Numbered from the stretch's first letter, positions 10,896 to 20,928 are shown. The stretch: DNA of 64,000 nucleotides from Solirubrum koreensis (GCF_039541855.1 NZ_BAABHA010000007.1:133865-197864), one strand, 5' to 3'. The notes: generated by a model from the letters alone, not told the origin. Made by a program: numbers and translations.

Positions 10896-12128
10896 ATGTC
10901 GAAAAAGCAGTATTTCTTTCTCATCCTGATTCTGGGCAGCCTTACCGCCCTGGGTCCGTTTTCCATTGATATGTACCTGCCGGGCTTTCCGGCCATTGCA
11001 AAGGACCTGAACACCACGGCGGCCCGGGTGGCGCTTTCCCTGTCGAGCTTCTTTGTGGGCATATCGGCAGGCCAACTGCTTTACGGGCCGCTGCTCGACC
11101 GTTTTGGCCGGAAGAAACCGCTATACATAGGTTTGGCCGTTTACATTGCTACGTCCATCGGATGTGCCGCCATTCATACCATCGACGGCTTAATTGCCTT
11201 GCGCTTTTTGCAGGCCGTGGGCAGCTGTGCGGCCGGCGTGGCCTCTATGGCCATGGTGCGCGACCTGTTCCCGGTGAAAGACAGCGCCAAGGTGTATGCG
11301 CTGCTGCTGTTGGTGGTGGGCCTTTCGCCCATGGTAGCGCCCACCATGGGCGGCTACGTAACCGAGGCCTTCGGCTGGCAGTCTGTTTTCGTTACGCTTG
11401 CCGTAATGGGCGCAGCACTGTTGCTGGCCTGCGTACTCTGGCTGCCCGATACTTACGTTCCCGATACTACCCTGTCGCTGAAGCCGCGGCCCATTCTCAC
11501 CAACTTCTGGCAGGTGCTGCGCGAGCCGCAATTCTACACCTACACCCTCACGGGCGCCATGTCGTTCTGCGGGCTGTTCGCGTACGTAGCCGATTCGCCG
11601 CTGGTGTTCATGGACATCTTCCGCGTCGATGCCAAAGTCTACGGTTGGATTTTCGCCGGGCTGTCGGTCGGGCTTATCGGAGCCAGCCAGGTAAACAGCG
11701 TGCTGCTGCGCCGATTTCAGAGCGAGGAATTGGTAATGGGGGCCCTGGTTTGCCAGGTAGCCACGAGCGTGGTGTTTCTGTTCCTGACGTATTTCGGCTG
11801 GATTGGGCTATATGGCACCGTTGCGCTGCTGTTTCTATTCTTGTGCTGCCTGGGTTTCAGCAGCCCGAACACGGCGGCCTTGTCGTTAGCCCCGTTCGCC
11901 AAAAAAGCCGGTAGCGCATCTTCGCTGATGGGTGCCATTCGCATGGGCATGGGCGCCGTAGCATCGGCGGCGGTAAGTGTGTTTAACAACCACACCGCCG
12001 TGCCCATGGTGGCGGTTATGACGGTTACCTCGGTACTGGCCCTGCTGATTTTGCTGGTAGGCCGCAAGAACGTTCAGGCTCAACCAGCGGAGTTGGAAGC
12101 CATGCAGCTGGCCGAGCCGGTCCATTAA
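10896..12128 (+). CDS. Bcr/CflA family multidrug efflux MFS transporter
   Basis: A 410-residue inner-membrane drug:proton antiporter of the DHA1 group. The first helix carries the family hallmark LGPFSIDMYLPGFPAIA, followed by QLLYGPLLDRFGRKKPL (MFS motif A), and RFLQAVGSCAAGVASMAMVRDLF (motif B region). About twelve hydrophobic segments can be counted and the length is normal for the family. The likely role is efflux of chloramphenicol-like, bicyclomycin-like or sulfonamide-like compounds, or of cysteine/peptides. The true substrate is unknown. Confidence 0.93.
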   Translation: MSKKQYFFLILILGSLTALGPFSIDMYLPGFPAIAKDLNTTAARVALSLSSFFVGISAGQLLYGPLLDRFGRKKPLYIGLAVYIATSIGCAAIHTIDGLIALRFLQAVGSCAAGVASMAMVRDLFPVKDSAKVYALLLLVVGLSPMVAPTMGGYVTEAFGWQSVFVTLAVMGAALLLACVLWLPDTYVPDTTLSLKPRPILTNFWQVLREPQFYTYTLTGAMSFCGLFAYVADSPLVFMDIFRVDAKVYGWIFAGLSVGLIGASQVNSVLLRRFQSEELVMGALVCQVATSVVFLFLTYFGWIGLYGTVALLFLFLCCLGFSSPNTAALSLAPFAKKAGSASSLMGAIRMGMGAVASAAVSVFNNHTAVPMVAVMTVTSVLALLILLVGRKNVQAQPAELEAMQLAEPVH

Positions 12129-12146
12129 CGGGCGCCTCACGAGCAG

Positions 12147-12602
12147 TCATTGCTGCTCCGCTTCCACCCTGTTCAGGCTTTCTGAGTTGATGCAGTAGCG
12201 CAAGCCGCTGAGTTCGGGGCCATCGGGAAACACGTGGCCGAGGTGCGCGTCGCACACGTTGCAGCGCGCCTCTACACGTTGCATGTGGTGGGCTTCGTCG
12301 AAGCTGTACCGGATGCCGTTTTTTGCGTGCGGCTGACTGAAACTAGGCCAACCTGATATGGCGTGGTACTTACTGGCTGAATCGAAAAGCAGGCTGCTGC
12401 AACCCACGCAAACGTACCGCCCCGGCTCATACGAACGGCAGTAGGCATTGCGGTACGGTGGCTCAGTTTCCTGCTGACGCATGACGCGAAACTGCGCGGG
12501 CGTAAGCAACGCCTGCCACTCCGCCTCGGTTTTATTCACCCGCCGCGGCGGTTCCGGGTTCCCGTACTTGGCGTATTTGAGGACGTCGGACCAGCGTAGC
12601 AT
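12147..12602 (-). CDS. msrB: peptide-methionine (R)-S-oxide reductase MsrB
   Basis: A 151-residue enzyme that reduces methionine-R-sulfoxide in proteins. It shows the complete MsrB signature: two structural-zinc CxxC pairs (CVGC and CNVC), the SGWPSF substrate loop, AHLGHVFPDGP, and RYCINSESL with the catalytic Cys. No signal peptide is present, so a cytoplasmic location is expected. It lies tail-to-tail with the efflux gene, 18 bases apart, and is a single-gene unit. Confidence 0.96.
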   Translation of the reverse strand: MLRWSDVLKYAKYGNPEPPRRVNKTEAEWQALLTPAQFRVMRQQETEPPYRNAYCRSYEPGRYVCVGCSSLLFDSASKYHAISGWPSFSQPHAKNGIRYSFDEAHHMQRVEARCNVCDAHLGHVFPDGPELSGLRYCINSESLNRVEAEQQ

Positions 12603-12648
12603 GCGGCGTTTACGGCAAGTCAGGGGTTATACTTTCGGCAAGCTGGCG

Positions 12649-14013
12649 TTAACCGACATTGTGGCCTTCAGTATGCACTTCATTGCCAATGTTCTGCAAC
12701 GCAGCCAGTTGTTGCTCGATTTCAGGAAACGACGGCCGTGCCTTCAAATTGGGATGCACGCACCGACGCTGCAGTTTCTGCATCTGCGTCAAGACTTCAT
12801 CGGACTCTCCCGAAGACCCACAGCGTTCAAGCAACTCTTCCAGCAAGCACCCAAACGCCCGAACTTCCAGCCGCTGCAAGCCTGGGGCTACTTCCGTATC
12901 GTTGGTATTGAAAAAGCAGGCGGCGCCGAAGTCACCGAGCAAAGATTCGCCGGTCTCGGTTACGAGGATATTGTGGGCGTACAGGTCGCCGTGCAGAATA
13001 CCTTGGCGGTGCAAATGAGCCGCCGCCGTCGCAATGCCATGCGCAATGCGCAGCGCAGTAAATGGGTTGAACGTGGTGCCGGGTGCGTACACGTCGCGGG
13101 TGCAGGTATCGAAGCTGGGTGGTCCGGCAAGGTTGCGAAACGCGGGGTCTATCAGTTCCAGCATGAGGCCTTCGGCTTGCGTTGGGTGGCCGCTGATTTT
13201 GCCCTCAACGGCAATCAGGTTCGGGTGCTGTCCGGCGCTGATGCAGGCCGCCATTTCGCTGTGCGGCAGTCCGTCGCTGGTTACGGCACCCTTAAAGAGC
13301 TTCACCGCCACTTCTTGCATTTCTGTTTTACGCTGCCAGCGAGCTTGGTAAATTACGCCGGAAGCGCCTTCGCCTAACTGTTGCTGCAGCGTTAGTTGGT
13401 CCCATGAAATGCTACCAATGGGATGCTGAGCCACCACTGCGGCTTCCTGCGCATCGGCGAACGGTTTACCGGCGTAGGCCAGCCACGACAGGCGCGGCAA
13501 CTGCAGCAACCACGCGGGCAAGGCGGTAAAATGGTTAGCGGCGATGCGCAGCAGCTCCAGGCTCGTGCAAGCTGCCATGGTTTCGGGCAATTGAGTGAGG
13601 CGGTTGCCGGCCAGCATCAGCTTTTGCAGATGCGTGCAATTACCGATTTCAGCGGGCAGGGCTTCCAATTCGTTATCGGTCAGAATAAGCCAGCGCAACT
13701 TGGCTGGCAGGGCCGCCGCGGGCAGCGTACGGATGCGGTTGGCCTTGAAACCCACCATGCTGAGCTCAGTGCATTGGCCCAGTGCCTCGGGTACGCTGGT
13801 GAATTGGTTATCGGAACAGAACAGGATGCGCAGCTGGTGCAGACGGCCCAGGTCATCGGGCAGACTGGAAAGGGAGTTGCCGGATAGATTGAGAATTTCC
13901 AGCGAATCGGCTAGGTCGAATATTTCGCGTGGGAATTCGGTTAAGCCACAGGATAAATCGAGGCGCTTTGAACCGAGTAATTCACCAGCCCGCAGCTGTT
14001 CAAGGGTATGCAT
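12649..14013 (-). CDS. leucine-rich-repeat protein kinase
   Basis: A 454-residue protein joining leucine-rich repeats to a eukaryotic-type kinase. Residues about 20-190 hold seven LRR units of about 23 residues (pattern LxxLxLxxNxLxxLP). The kinase follows from about 210: glycine loop LGEGASGVIY (213 on), VAVKLF lysine (238), catalytic loop HGDLYAHN with HGD in place of HRD, and LLGDFGAA as the DFG motif. No transmembrane helix is seen, so it is cytosolic. The start at 14013 (MHTLEQ) is preferred to 14103 because the upstream extension has no LRR or signal character. Catalytic residues are intact, so it is probably active. Target unknown. Confidence 0.88.
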   Translation of the reverse strand: MHTLEQLRAGELLGSKRLDLSCGLTEFPREIFDLADSLEILNLSGNSLSSLPDDLGRLHQLRILFCSDNQFTSVPEALGQCTELSMVGFKANRIRTLPAAALPAKLRWLILTDNELEALPAEIGNCTHLQKLMLAGNRLTQLPETMAACTSLELLRIAANHFTALPAWLLQLPRLSWLAYAGKPFADAQEAAVVAQHPIGSISWDQLTLQQQLGEGASGVIYQARWQRKTEMQEVAVKLFKGAVTSDGLPHSEMAACISAGQHPNLIAVEGKISGHPTQAEGLMLELIDPAFRNLAGPPSFDTCTRDVYAPGTTFNPFTALRIAHGIATAAAHLHRQGILHGDLYAHNILVTETGESLLGDFGAACFFNTNDTEVAPGLQRLEVRAFGCLLEELLERCGSSGESDEVLTQMQKLQRRCVHPNLKARPSFPEIEQQLAALQNIGNEVHTEGHNVG

Positions 14014-14226
14014 GGGGCAAAGGTCGGTATTGCAAGGCCAAGCCCAAATGAGAAGGCACTGCTGACTCCCCTCTTTAGCCGCAGAGGGAACTAACCCTAG
14101 CATCTTAGCTGCTTACCAAGCAACTCACTTGGCGCACCTGAACCGGTGCTTTGCTCTTTTCCCAAAATGGCAAAGTCTGGTGCTATCTTCAAGCCTGCTT
14201 ACGTTTAAACGCTCAGCCCTCTGCGC

Positions 14227-16464
14227 ATGTCCCAAACTCCTTTTTCCCCTGGCAAGCTTTTGCTGGCCAACGCATTTCTTACCTGTAGCCTGGCTGCTTT
14301 TATGAGCTCAACGCCCAGCCTCGCCCAAACGGCCCCGGCTGGTGCCGTGGCGGCCAACAGTTCTACTGGCAATCCGCTATTGGCCGCTTGGGCCGGGCCC
14401 TACGGTGGCGTGCCGGCTTTCGACAAAGTAAAAGTCGAGCACTTTAAGCCGGCGCTGGAAGCAGCTATGGCCGAAAACCTGCGCGAAATCGAAGCCATTG
14501 CCAACAACAAGCAAGCGGCTACGTTCGACAACACCATTGGCGCTTTGGAGCGCGCCGGGCAGCGACTCGAAGAAGTGCAGACGGTGTATGGCATTTGGTC
14601 GGGCACGCTGAGCACGCCCGAGGTGCAGGGCATCGAACGTGAGATGTCGCCCCGCATGGCGGCTTTTCGCGACAAAATCAACCAGAACGCGGCGCTGTTC
14701 AAGCGCGTGGAGGCGGTGTACAACTCGCCCGAGAAAAAGAAGCTCACGCCCGAGCAACAGCGCCTTTCCTGGCTGTACTACAACAACCTGGTGCGCGCTG
14801 GGGCCAAGCTCGATGCCAAAGCCAAGACGCGTCTTTCGGAAATCAACCAGCAGTTGGCCGGGCTGTTTACCAAGTTCAGCCAGAACGTGCTGGCCGACGA
14901 AACCGACTCGGTGCTGGTGCTGAAAACGCCCGCTGAGCTGGCCGGCCTGCCCACTTCCCTGCAAGCCGATGCGGCCGCTGCCGCCACTAACCGCAAGCTG
15001 CAGGCTGCTGGAGTAATTACCAACACCCGCTCCAGCATCGAGCCGTTCCTGACGTACTCCGACCAGCGCAAACTGCGCGAGAAGGCGTGGCGCATGTTCT
15101 ACAACCGCGGCGACAACGGCGGCGCGCACGACAACAACGCCATCATCAGCGACATTCTGCAGCTGCGCGCCGAACGCGCCAAGCTGCTCGGATACGCCAC
15201 CCACGCCCACTGGCGCCTGGATAATACCATGGCCAAAACGCCCGAAGCAGCCATGGCCCTGATGGAGCAGGTGTGGACGCCCGCCGTGGCCCGCGCCAAG
15301 GAGGAAGTGGCCGATATGCAGGCCCTGGCCAAGAAAGAAGGCGCCACCTTCAAGATTGAGCCCTGGGACTACCGCTACTACGCCGAGAAAGTGCGCAAAG
15401 CCCGCTACGACCTCGACCAAAACGAGGTGAAGCAATACCTGCAGCTCGACAAGATGCGCGACGGCATGTTTTGGGTGGCCGGCGAGCTGTTCAACTTCAC
15501 CTTCAGCCCCATTACCAACGTGCCCGTGTACCACCCCGACGTGAAAGTGTGGGAGGTGAAGGACAAGACCTCCGGCAAGCACGTGGGCCTGTGGTATTTC
15601 GACCCGTACGCCCGCCCCGGCAAACGCTCGGGCGCCTGGATGAACGCCTACCGCCGACAGGAGCGCATGGATGGCAAGCCCGTAACCACCATAGTGTCGA
15701 ACAACTCGAACTTCGTGAAGGGCAAAGACGGCGAACCTACGCTGATTTCCTGGACCGATGCCACCACGCTCTTCCACGAGTTTGGCCACGCCCTGCATGG
15801 CTTGTCGTCGAACGTAACGTACCCGTCGCTTTCGGGAACGAGCGTGGTGCGCGACTACGTGGAATTCCCCTCGCAGGTGCTGGAAAACTGGCTGCCCACG
15901 CCGCAGGTGCTGCAAAAGTTTGCCGTGCATTACCAAACCGACAAACCCATTCCGCAGGCTTTGGTCGACCGCATCGAGAAGGCCTCCACGTTTAACCAAG
16001 GCTTCGAAACCACCGAGTTTCTGGGCAGCGCCCTCATCGACATGAAGCTGCACCTGGCCGGCTCGCAGAAGATTGACGCCGATAAGTTTGAGCGCGAAAC
16101 CCTGGCTCAGCTGGGCATGCCTTCGGAAATTGTGATGCGTCACCGCACTCCGCAGTTCTCGCACGTCTTCTCTTCCGATGGTTACTCGGCGGGCTACTAC
16201 AGCTACCTGTGGTCGGTGGTGCTGGCGGCCGATGCCTACAGCGCCTTTACCGAAGCCGGCGGTGCCTACGACAAAGCCATGGGCCAGCGCCTGACCAAGA
16301 ACATCTTTTCCGTCGGCAACACCGTGGACCCGGCCGAAGCCTACCGTAAATTTCGTGGCCGCGACCCAAAAATTGATGCGCTGATGAAGGAACGCGGCTT
16401 CCCGATGGCAGCTAAAAAAGCCAGCGCAGCGCCGGTTAAAAAAGCACCGGCCAAGAAGAGCTAG
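14227..16464 (+). CDS. dcp: M3 family peptidyl-dipeptidase
   Basis: A 745-residue zinc metallopeptidase of the thimet oligopeptidase/Dcp family. The zinc motif HEFGH lies at residues 517-521, followed by the family segment SALIDMKLH with the third ligand region upstream and YSAGYYSYLWS. The N-terminus has a hydrophobic stretch and a SLAQ cleavage-like site (about residue 34), so export to the periplasm is likely. The C-terminus ends in an Ala/Lys/Pro-rich tail (AAKKASAAPVKKAPAKKS) that is not part of the fold. It should release dipeptides from peptide C-termini. A strong terminator follows. Confidence 0.94.
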   Translation: MSQTPFSPGKLLLANAFLTCSLAAFMSSTPSLAQTAPAGAVAANSSTGNPLLAAWAGPYGGVPAFDKVKVEHFKPALEAAMAENLREIEAIANNKQAATFDNTIGALERAGQRLEEVQTVYGIWSGTLSTPEVQGIEREMSPRMAAFRDKINQNAALFKRVEAVYNSPEKKKLTPEQQRLSWLYYNNLVRAGAKLDAKAKTRLSEINQQLAGLFTKFSQNVLADETDSVLVLKTPAELAGLPTSLQADAAAAATNRKLQAAGVITNTRSSIEPFLTYSDQRKLREKAWRMFYNRGDNGGAHDNNAIISDILQLRAERAKLLGYATHAHWRLDNTMAKTPEAAMALMEQVWTPAVARAKEEVADMQALAKKEGATFKIEPWDYRYYAEKVRKARYDLDQNEVKQYLQLDKMRDGMFWVAGELFNFTFSPITNVPVYHPDVKVWEVKDKTSGKHVGLWYFDPYARPGKRSGAWMNAYRRQERMDGKPVTTIVSNNSNFVKGKDGEPTLISWTDATTLFHEFGHALHGLSSNVTYPSLSGTSVVRDYVEFPSQVLENWLPTPQVLQKFAVHYQTDKPIPQALVDRIEKASTFNQGFETTEFLGSALIDMKLHLAGSQKIDADKFERETLAQLGMPSEIVMRHRTPQFSHVFSSDGYSAGYYSYLWSVVLAADAYSAFTEAGGAYDKAMGQRLTKNIFSVGNTVDPAEAYRKFRGRDPKIDALMKERGFPMAAKKASAAPVKKAPAKKS

Positions 16465-16489
16465 GTTGCTGCATTAATTCCATGCAAGC

Positions 16490-16524
16490 AAAAACGCCCC
16501 GGCAAATGCCGGGGCGTTTTTTAT
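16490..16524 (+). terminator. intrinsic terminator after dcp
   Basis: A perfect GC-rich stem (ACGCCCCGGCA / TGCCGGGGCGT) with a 2-base loop is followed by six T. It lies about 25 bases downstream of the dcp stop. Confidence 0.9.
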
Positions 16525-16732
16525 TGGATCCATCGCGCATTTAGGCTTTGCTTCCAATGCTGCACGTTGATCATCATAGTTCTGAAATGCTCAGCTTAGC
16601 GCGAATGAGACACGCTACTGCGCGCACCTTCTCCCCTCCATTCAATGCCACTTCGACACTTGTAGCAGACATTCACCATTAACAAATTATATATTTGAAT
16701 TTCAATTACATAATTCGATCCTTGCTAAACCT

Positions 16733-18334
16733 CTAGGAGCTGCAAGACAACGTAGCGCAGCCTGGTTTTTCACGGGCCCAGTCGGGGCGTTTCGCAGCAA
16801 GCTCGTCGTGCTCCGGTTGCTCGGCGTACGGTGTTTTCAGTACTTCCATCAAGCGGTTCAACACCGACAAGTCCCCCGCTTCGGCGGCCTCGATGGCTTG
16901 CGCCGCGAGGTAGTTGCGCAACACGTATTTCGGATTAGCCGCAAGCATGGTTTCGTGAACTGCCGCGGGAGCAGCCGGCTCTTGGCGCAGCCGCAGGGCG
17001 TAGCGCTGCAGCCAATCGAGCAACGACGATTCTTCGGCGGGCGCCATGGAATACGCGGCGTCGGTGAGCAGCGTGCGGAAGGTTTCGTCGGCAGTTGCGG
17101 GCGATGTAAGAACCACGGGCGCGGCGTGCGAGAGGCCCCGGAAAAACCGCGTCATGTCCACTTCCGATTCGGCCAGCACCTCTAACAGTTCTTCGAGCAA
17201 AGCGCGGTCGGTGGGCTCTTGCTGATCGGTTAACCCAAGCTTACGCAGCAGCATGGCATGGCGCGTTTGCTCCAGCGTAGCCGAGTACTCATCGAGGCCT
17301 TTGCGCAACGATTCGGGGTCGGCCACCAGCGGCACGAGGGCGCGGGCCAGCTGCCAGAGGTTCCAAAGCCCTACCTGCGGCTGTTGCCCGTACGCGTAGC
17401 GTCGGCTGCCGAAGTCGGTGGTGTTGGGCGTCCAGTCGGGGTCGTAGGGCTCCAGCCAGCCGTAAGGGCCGTAGTCGATGGTGAGGCCCAGAATGGACAT
17501 GTTATCGGTGTTCATCACGCCGTGCACGAAGCCCACCGACATCCAGTGCGCAATCATAACGGCGGTGCGGCGACACACTTCCTCAAACCACCGCAGGTAC
17601 ACGTCAGACGACGGTTCGCCCAGCTCGGGGTAATAGCGCCGAATCACGTAGTCGGTCAGGCTGCGCAGGTTGTCGATTTCGCCCATCACGGCCAGCAGCT
17701 GGAAGTTGCCGAAGCGCACGAACGTGGGCGCCACGCGTGCCACAATGGCGCCGGGCTCAGCCTGCGGATTGCCGTTGTAAAACATGTCACGCACGACGGT
17801 GTCGCCGGTGGCTACCAGGCTAAGGGCGCGGGTGGTAGGCACGCCCAGGTAGTGCATGGCTTCCGAGCACAGGAATTCGCGCAAGGAGGAACGCAGCACG
17901 GCCCGGCCGTCGGCGCGGCGCGAATAGGGCGTCGGGCCAGCCCCTTTCAGCTGAATTTCCCAGGGCGAACCATCGGTAGCGCTAATCTCACCCAACGAAA
18001 TGGCGCGACCGTCGCCGAGCTGCCCGGCCCAGTTGCCAAACTGGTGGCCACCGTACCGAGCCGCGAAAGGCTTCATGGTATCCACCACACGGTTGCCGGC
18101 CAGCACGTCTACGGCGGGGCCGCGCTCGGCCGGACGCTCCAGGCCGAGGTGCCGAGCCAGGTCATCAGACCAAGCCAACAAGCGCGGATCGGCTACGGGG
18201 GTGGGTTCTACGCGAGAGTAGTGGTAGCCCGGCACTTGGCGCGGGCGTTTGTCAAAGGAATTTTCGCCGCGCAAATCCTCCACAAAGGAGTTCTGAAACG
18301 GCGCCTGATCTATGGAAAACGCGAAATGCGACAT
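16733..18334 (-). CDS. selO: protein adenylyltransferase SelO (YdiU/UPF0061)
   Basis: A 533-residue pseudokinase-fold enzyme that transfers AMP from ATP to Ser/Thr/Tyr of proteins. It shows the SelO hallmarks FAARYGGHQFGNWAGQLGDGRA, the basic substrate segment GAGPTPYSRRADGRAVLRSS, and the inverted-kinase motifs HGVMNTDNMSILGLTIDYGPY. The C-terminus is CATLSCSS, with Cys at the antepenultimate position where eukaryotic SelO carries selenocysteine. Length is slightly above the usual 480-500. SelO is linked to redox stress. The AT-rich 16670-16720 region downstream contains no gene. Confidence 0.95.
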   Translation of the reverse strand: MSHFAFSIDQAPFQNSFVEDLRGENSFDKRPRQVPGYHYSRVEPTPVADPRLLAWSDDLARHLGLERPAERGPAVDVLAGNRVVDTMKPFAARYGGHQFGNWAGQLGDGRAISLGEISATDGSPWEIQLKGAGPTPYSRRADGRAVLRSSLREFLCSEAMHYLGVPTTRALSLVATGDTVVRDMFYNGNPQAEPGAIVARVAPTFVRFGNFQLLAVMGEIDNLRSLTDYVIRRYYPELGEPSSDVYLRWFEEVCRRTAVMIAHWMSVGFVHGVMNTDNMSILGLTIDYGPYGWLEPYDPDWTPNTTDFGSRRYAYGQQPQVGLWNLWQLARALVPLVADPESLRKGLDEYSATLEQTRHAMLLRKLGLTDQQEPTDRALLEELLEVLAESEVDMTRFFRGLSHAAPVVLTSPATADETFRTLLTDAAYSMAPAEESSLLDWLQRYALRLRQEPAAPAAVHETMLAANPKYVLRNYLAAQAIEAAEAGDLSVLNRLMEVLKTPYAEQPEHDELAAKRPDWAREKPGCATLSCSS

Positions 18335-18455
18335 ACAACAATGTTGGTGAAGGTGGGGCGGTTACACGGCCCCTATCGTGCATTAACGCGCAAAGACAGC
18401 ACATGATTCGGCCGAGCTTGCTAAACACGGGAGTATGAGTATTTGCAATACTCCG

Positions 18456-19274
18456 TTACCCACCTGCCAAAGCCCACTTAATGCGCGTGTACGCAATGCG
18501 GAAGCCTTGCTTCTCGGCGTTGCGCTGCGACTGGCTACCGGGCAGCGCGCCCATCATGGCCAGGGTACAGCCTTGTTCGAAGGCGTAGCGCAGGCGAGCT
18601 TCCAGCAGCGCCAGCTGTGCACCTTGACGGCGGCCCGCCGGAACCGTGCTGGCACCAGCCAGCAGCGCCACGTCTTTGTTAATAAACAAGCCACCGGTGC
18701 CTATGGCCTCGCCGTTGAGCTCTGCCAGGAAGGGCACGGCACCGTTGCTGCTGGCACTAATCCGACCAAACTCCAGCATGAACTCGCCCAGGGACGGGTG
18801 CTCGGTGTGCCAGCCGGCAGCTGAAGTTTCAGCCCACAGCGGCACTTCGTCCGCAGCAATGCGGCGCGTATGCAGCTGCGGGTTTGGAGATGCGCTCAGG
18901 ACCAGGTTAGGGTCAAGCCGGCGGTACAATACGTTGGTGTATTCCACGGGTCGGTAGCCGCGCGCGGGCAATAGGGCCAGCAGTTCGGTATCGGCCAGCG
19001 GACTTACTTCGTGCTGTACCGAGGCGCCGCGCGTGGTAAAGAACTGCTCGATTTGCGTGAGCTCCGCCTCGCTTACGGGACCGAATATGCCCAATCCGAA
19101 GCTCTGGGTTAACTCCGAGGCCGGGCCGTCGAACAGGGCGTAGGCACCGGCTATTTCGGTCCAGGTAGCGCCGCTGCCGGAGTACAGCCGGGCGCGGGCT
19201 TCCACGAAACTGGCGTTGCTGCGGGCTTCCGTACGCTCCAGCCGTTGGGCTAGCTTGAGGTCAGAAAATATCAT
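18456..19274 (-). CDS. GNAT-family N-acetyltransferase
   Basis: A 272-residue protein with the acetyl-CoA binding pattern of GNAT enzymes near the C-terminus (GRRQGAQLALLEARLRYAFEQGCTLA), preceded by a beta bulge strand containing GTGGLFINKDVALLAGASTV. The N-terminal 130 residues form an extra region, so it may be a two-domain GNAT with a degenerate first half. The start at 19274 is preferred to 19337. The substrate cannot be inferred. Confidence 0.82.
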   Translation of the reverse strand: MIFSDLKLAQRLERTEARSNASFVEARARLYSGSGATWTEIAGAYALFDGPASELTQSFGLGIFGPVSEAELTQIEQFFTTRGASVQHEVSPLADTELLALLPARGYRPVEYTNVLYRRLDPNLVLSASPNPQLHTRRIAADEVPLWAETSAAGWHTEHPSLGEFMLEFGRISASSNGAVPFLAELNGEAIGTGGLFINKDVALLAGASTVPAGRRQGAQLALLEARLRYAFEQGCTLAMMGALPGSQSQRNAEKQGFRIAYTRIKWALAGG

Positions 19275-19493
19275 GCGGTTGATTACGTTAGCGCTGGTGC
19301 TGCTGCCACGCGAAGCTACACGCTTGCGTGGTGGCAAATAAAGTAACGTTGTCCCAATTACCTTACCGCTGATTTACAGACACTAGCGTCTGGTCTATTG
19401 ACTGTTTTTATACGTCACAACAAGCGTAATATCCCCGTAACCCCTACCGGCGCCTCTTTTCCGTTCTTTACTCCTCCCCTTATCCTCCTACTC

Positions 19494-20660
19494 ATGTACA
19501 AATTCACTGTGCCGGCAGCTGCACTGCTGACGTGCGTGGCCTTGGTTGCGGCCTGCGACGACAAAGACCCCGTAACTCCCGAAACCGGTCCGCCCACCAA
19601 GGTATCGTCGCTGCGGTTTATTGGGCAGCAAACCATCCCCTTCTCGCAAGGCTACGGCAACACCACGCTGGGGGGCTTTTCGGGCATCGACTACCGCGCC
19701 GATAACAACACCTATTACCTGATGAGCGACGACCCGGCCAACCTGCAGCCGGTGCGGTATTACACGGCCACCATGGCCTTCGACCAATCCAACTTTACGG
19801 GCGTCACCATCACCGGCGTAACTACCCTGAAGCGCCCCGACGGCACGAACTTTCCCAATGCTGCCGCCGACCGCTACAACGTAATCGACCCCGAAGGCAT
19901 CCGCTACGACCCGGCCACGTCGCGCCTTATTTGGTCGAGTGAAGGCGCCCGTAACGTGGCAGTTACCCCTAACGTGCTCATAAACCCCTTTCTGCGCGAG
20001 GCCAACCTCGACGGCACGCACGTGAACGAATACCTGCTGCCGCCGCTGTTCCGGGTGCAGGCGACCGATAACGGCACGCGGTCGAACGGCTCTTTCGAAG
20101 GCTTGTCCATCACTCCTAACGGCCGCTTCTTGTTTACGGCCCAGGAAGAGCCGATTTACGAAGACGGCCCGCGTGCCGACGTAGGCGTGGCTAACTCGCC
20201 CATTCGCCTTGTGAAGTACGACAAAGCCACCCGCCAGCCGGTGGCCCAGTACGCGTACAAGCTCGATGCCGTGCACTTGGCGCCCAACCCCAGCAATCAG
20301 TTTCGCCTGAACGGCGTGGTAGAAGTGCTGGCTTTGTCTGACACCAAGCTGCTGGCCATGGAGCGGTCTTTCGCCGTGGGCGCCACGCCCGACTACGCCG
20401 TGAAGATCTACGAAATCGACCTAGCCGGCGCTACCGACGTAGCTAACCTGAACGCGCTGCAGGGCGCTACCTATACCGCGGTTACCAAGCGCCTCGTGCT
20501 CGACGTGGCCACCACCGGTGTACCGCGCATCGACAATCTTGAGGGCATGACCTTCGGGCCGAAACTAGCCAATGGCCGCTACTCCCTGGTGCTGGTTTCC
20601 GACGACAATTTCAGCAACGCCCAAACCACCCAGTTCCTGGTGTTCGAGGTAATTCCCTAG
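19494..20660 (+). CDS. esterase-like phytase-family lipoprotein
   Basis: A 388-residue protein of the phytase-like (esterase-like activity of phytase) family. The N-terminus MYKFTVPAAALLTCVALVAAC is a lipoprotein signal with lipobox VAAC, followed by an acidic DDKD that favours retention or surface export. The fold is a beta propeller: FSGIDYRADNNTYYLMSDD, IDPEGIRYD, SFEGLSITPNGRFLFTAQE and NLEGMTFGP are the typical repeated blades. The ATG at 19494 is chosen because it starts the lipoprotein signal. The role is probably hydrolysis of phosphate esters or a binding propeller; activity is not certain. Confidence 0.87.
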   Translation: MYKFTVPAAALLTCVALVAACDDKDPVTPETGPPTKVSSLRFIGQQTIPFSQGYGNTTLGGFSGIDYRADNNTYYLMSDDPANLQPVRYYTATMAFDQSNFTGVTITGVTTLKRPDGTNFPNAAADRYNVIDPEGIRYDPATSRLIWSSEGARNVAVTPNVLINPFLREANLDGTHVNEYLLPPLFRVQATDNGTRSNGSFEGLSITPNGRFLFTAQEEPIYEDGPRADVGVANSPIRLVKYDKATRQPVAQYAYKLDAVHLAPNPSNQFRLNGVVEVLALSDTKLLAMERSFAVGATPDYAVKIYEIDLAGATDVANLNALQGATYTAVTKRLVLDVATTGVPRIDNLEGMTFGPKLANGRYSLVLVSDDNFSNAQTTQFLVFEVIP

Positions 20661-20683
20661 CGTTTTCTACTGTCTGAATTCGT

Positions 20684-20727
20684 GCAAACAACGCGGCCCC
20701 GGCAACTGCCGGGGCCGCGTTGTTTGC
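20684..20727 (+). terminator. 20-bp perfect stem terminator after the phytase-like gene
   Basis: A perfect 20-bp inverted repeat with a 4-base loop (AACT), GC-rich core CGCGGCCCCGGC. The downstream arm ends TTGTTTGC rather than a clean T-run, and the structure is symmetric, so it can act on either strand. Confidence 0.75.
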
Positions 20728-20928
20728 AGCCCCGTTAAGCGTAGCTCGGCTCCCTTTGTGCTACCTCAATTGGCGCTGGTAACGGCTTGGCCCACTGGTT
20801 AAAAATCAATTGAAGTTACCACTCGTTTTTTGCCCCATTCGAGCTTATTTCTCAACAAGCTCGACAATAACATTTCCGCCGAAAGCGGGGTAAAACTTGG
20901 CCTACATCAACCAAAACCATTTCCCGCC

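Noticed and set aside
16670..16730. AT-rich stretch downstream of selO considered as a promoter or origin-like site.
   Set aside because: It lies at a convergent gene end, has no repeats or -7 box, and no gene starts nearby.
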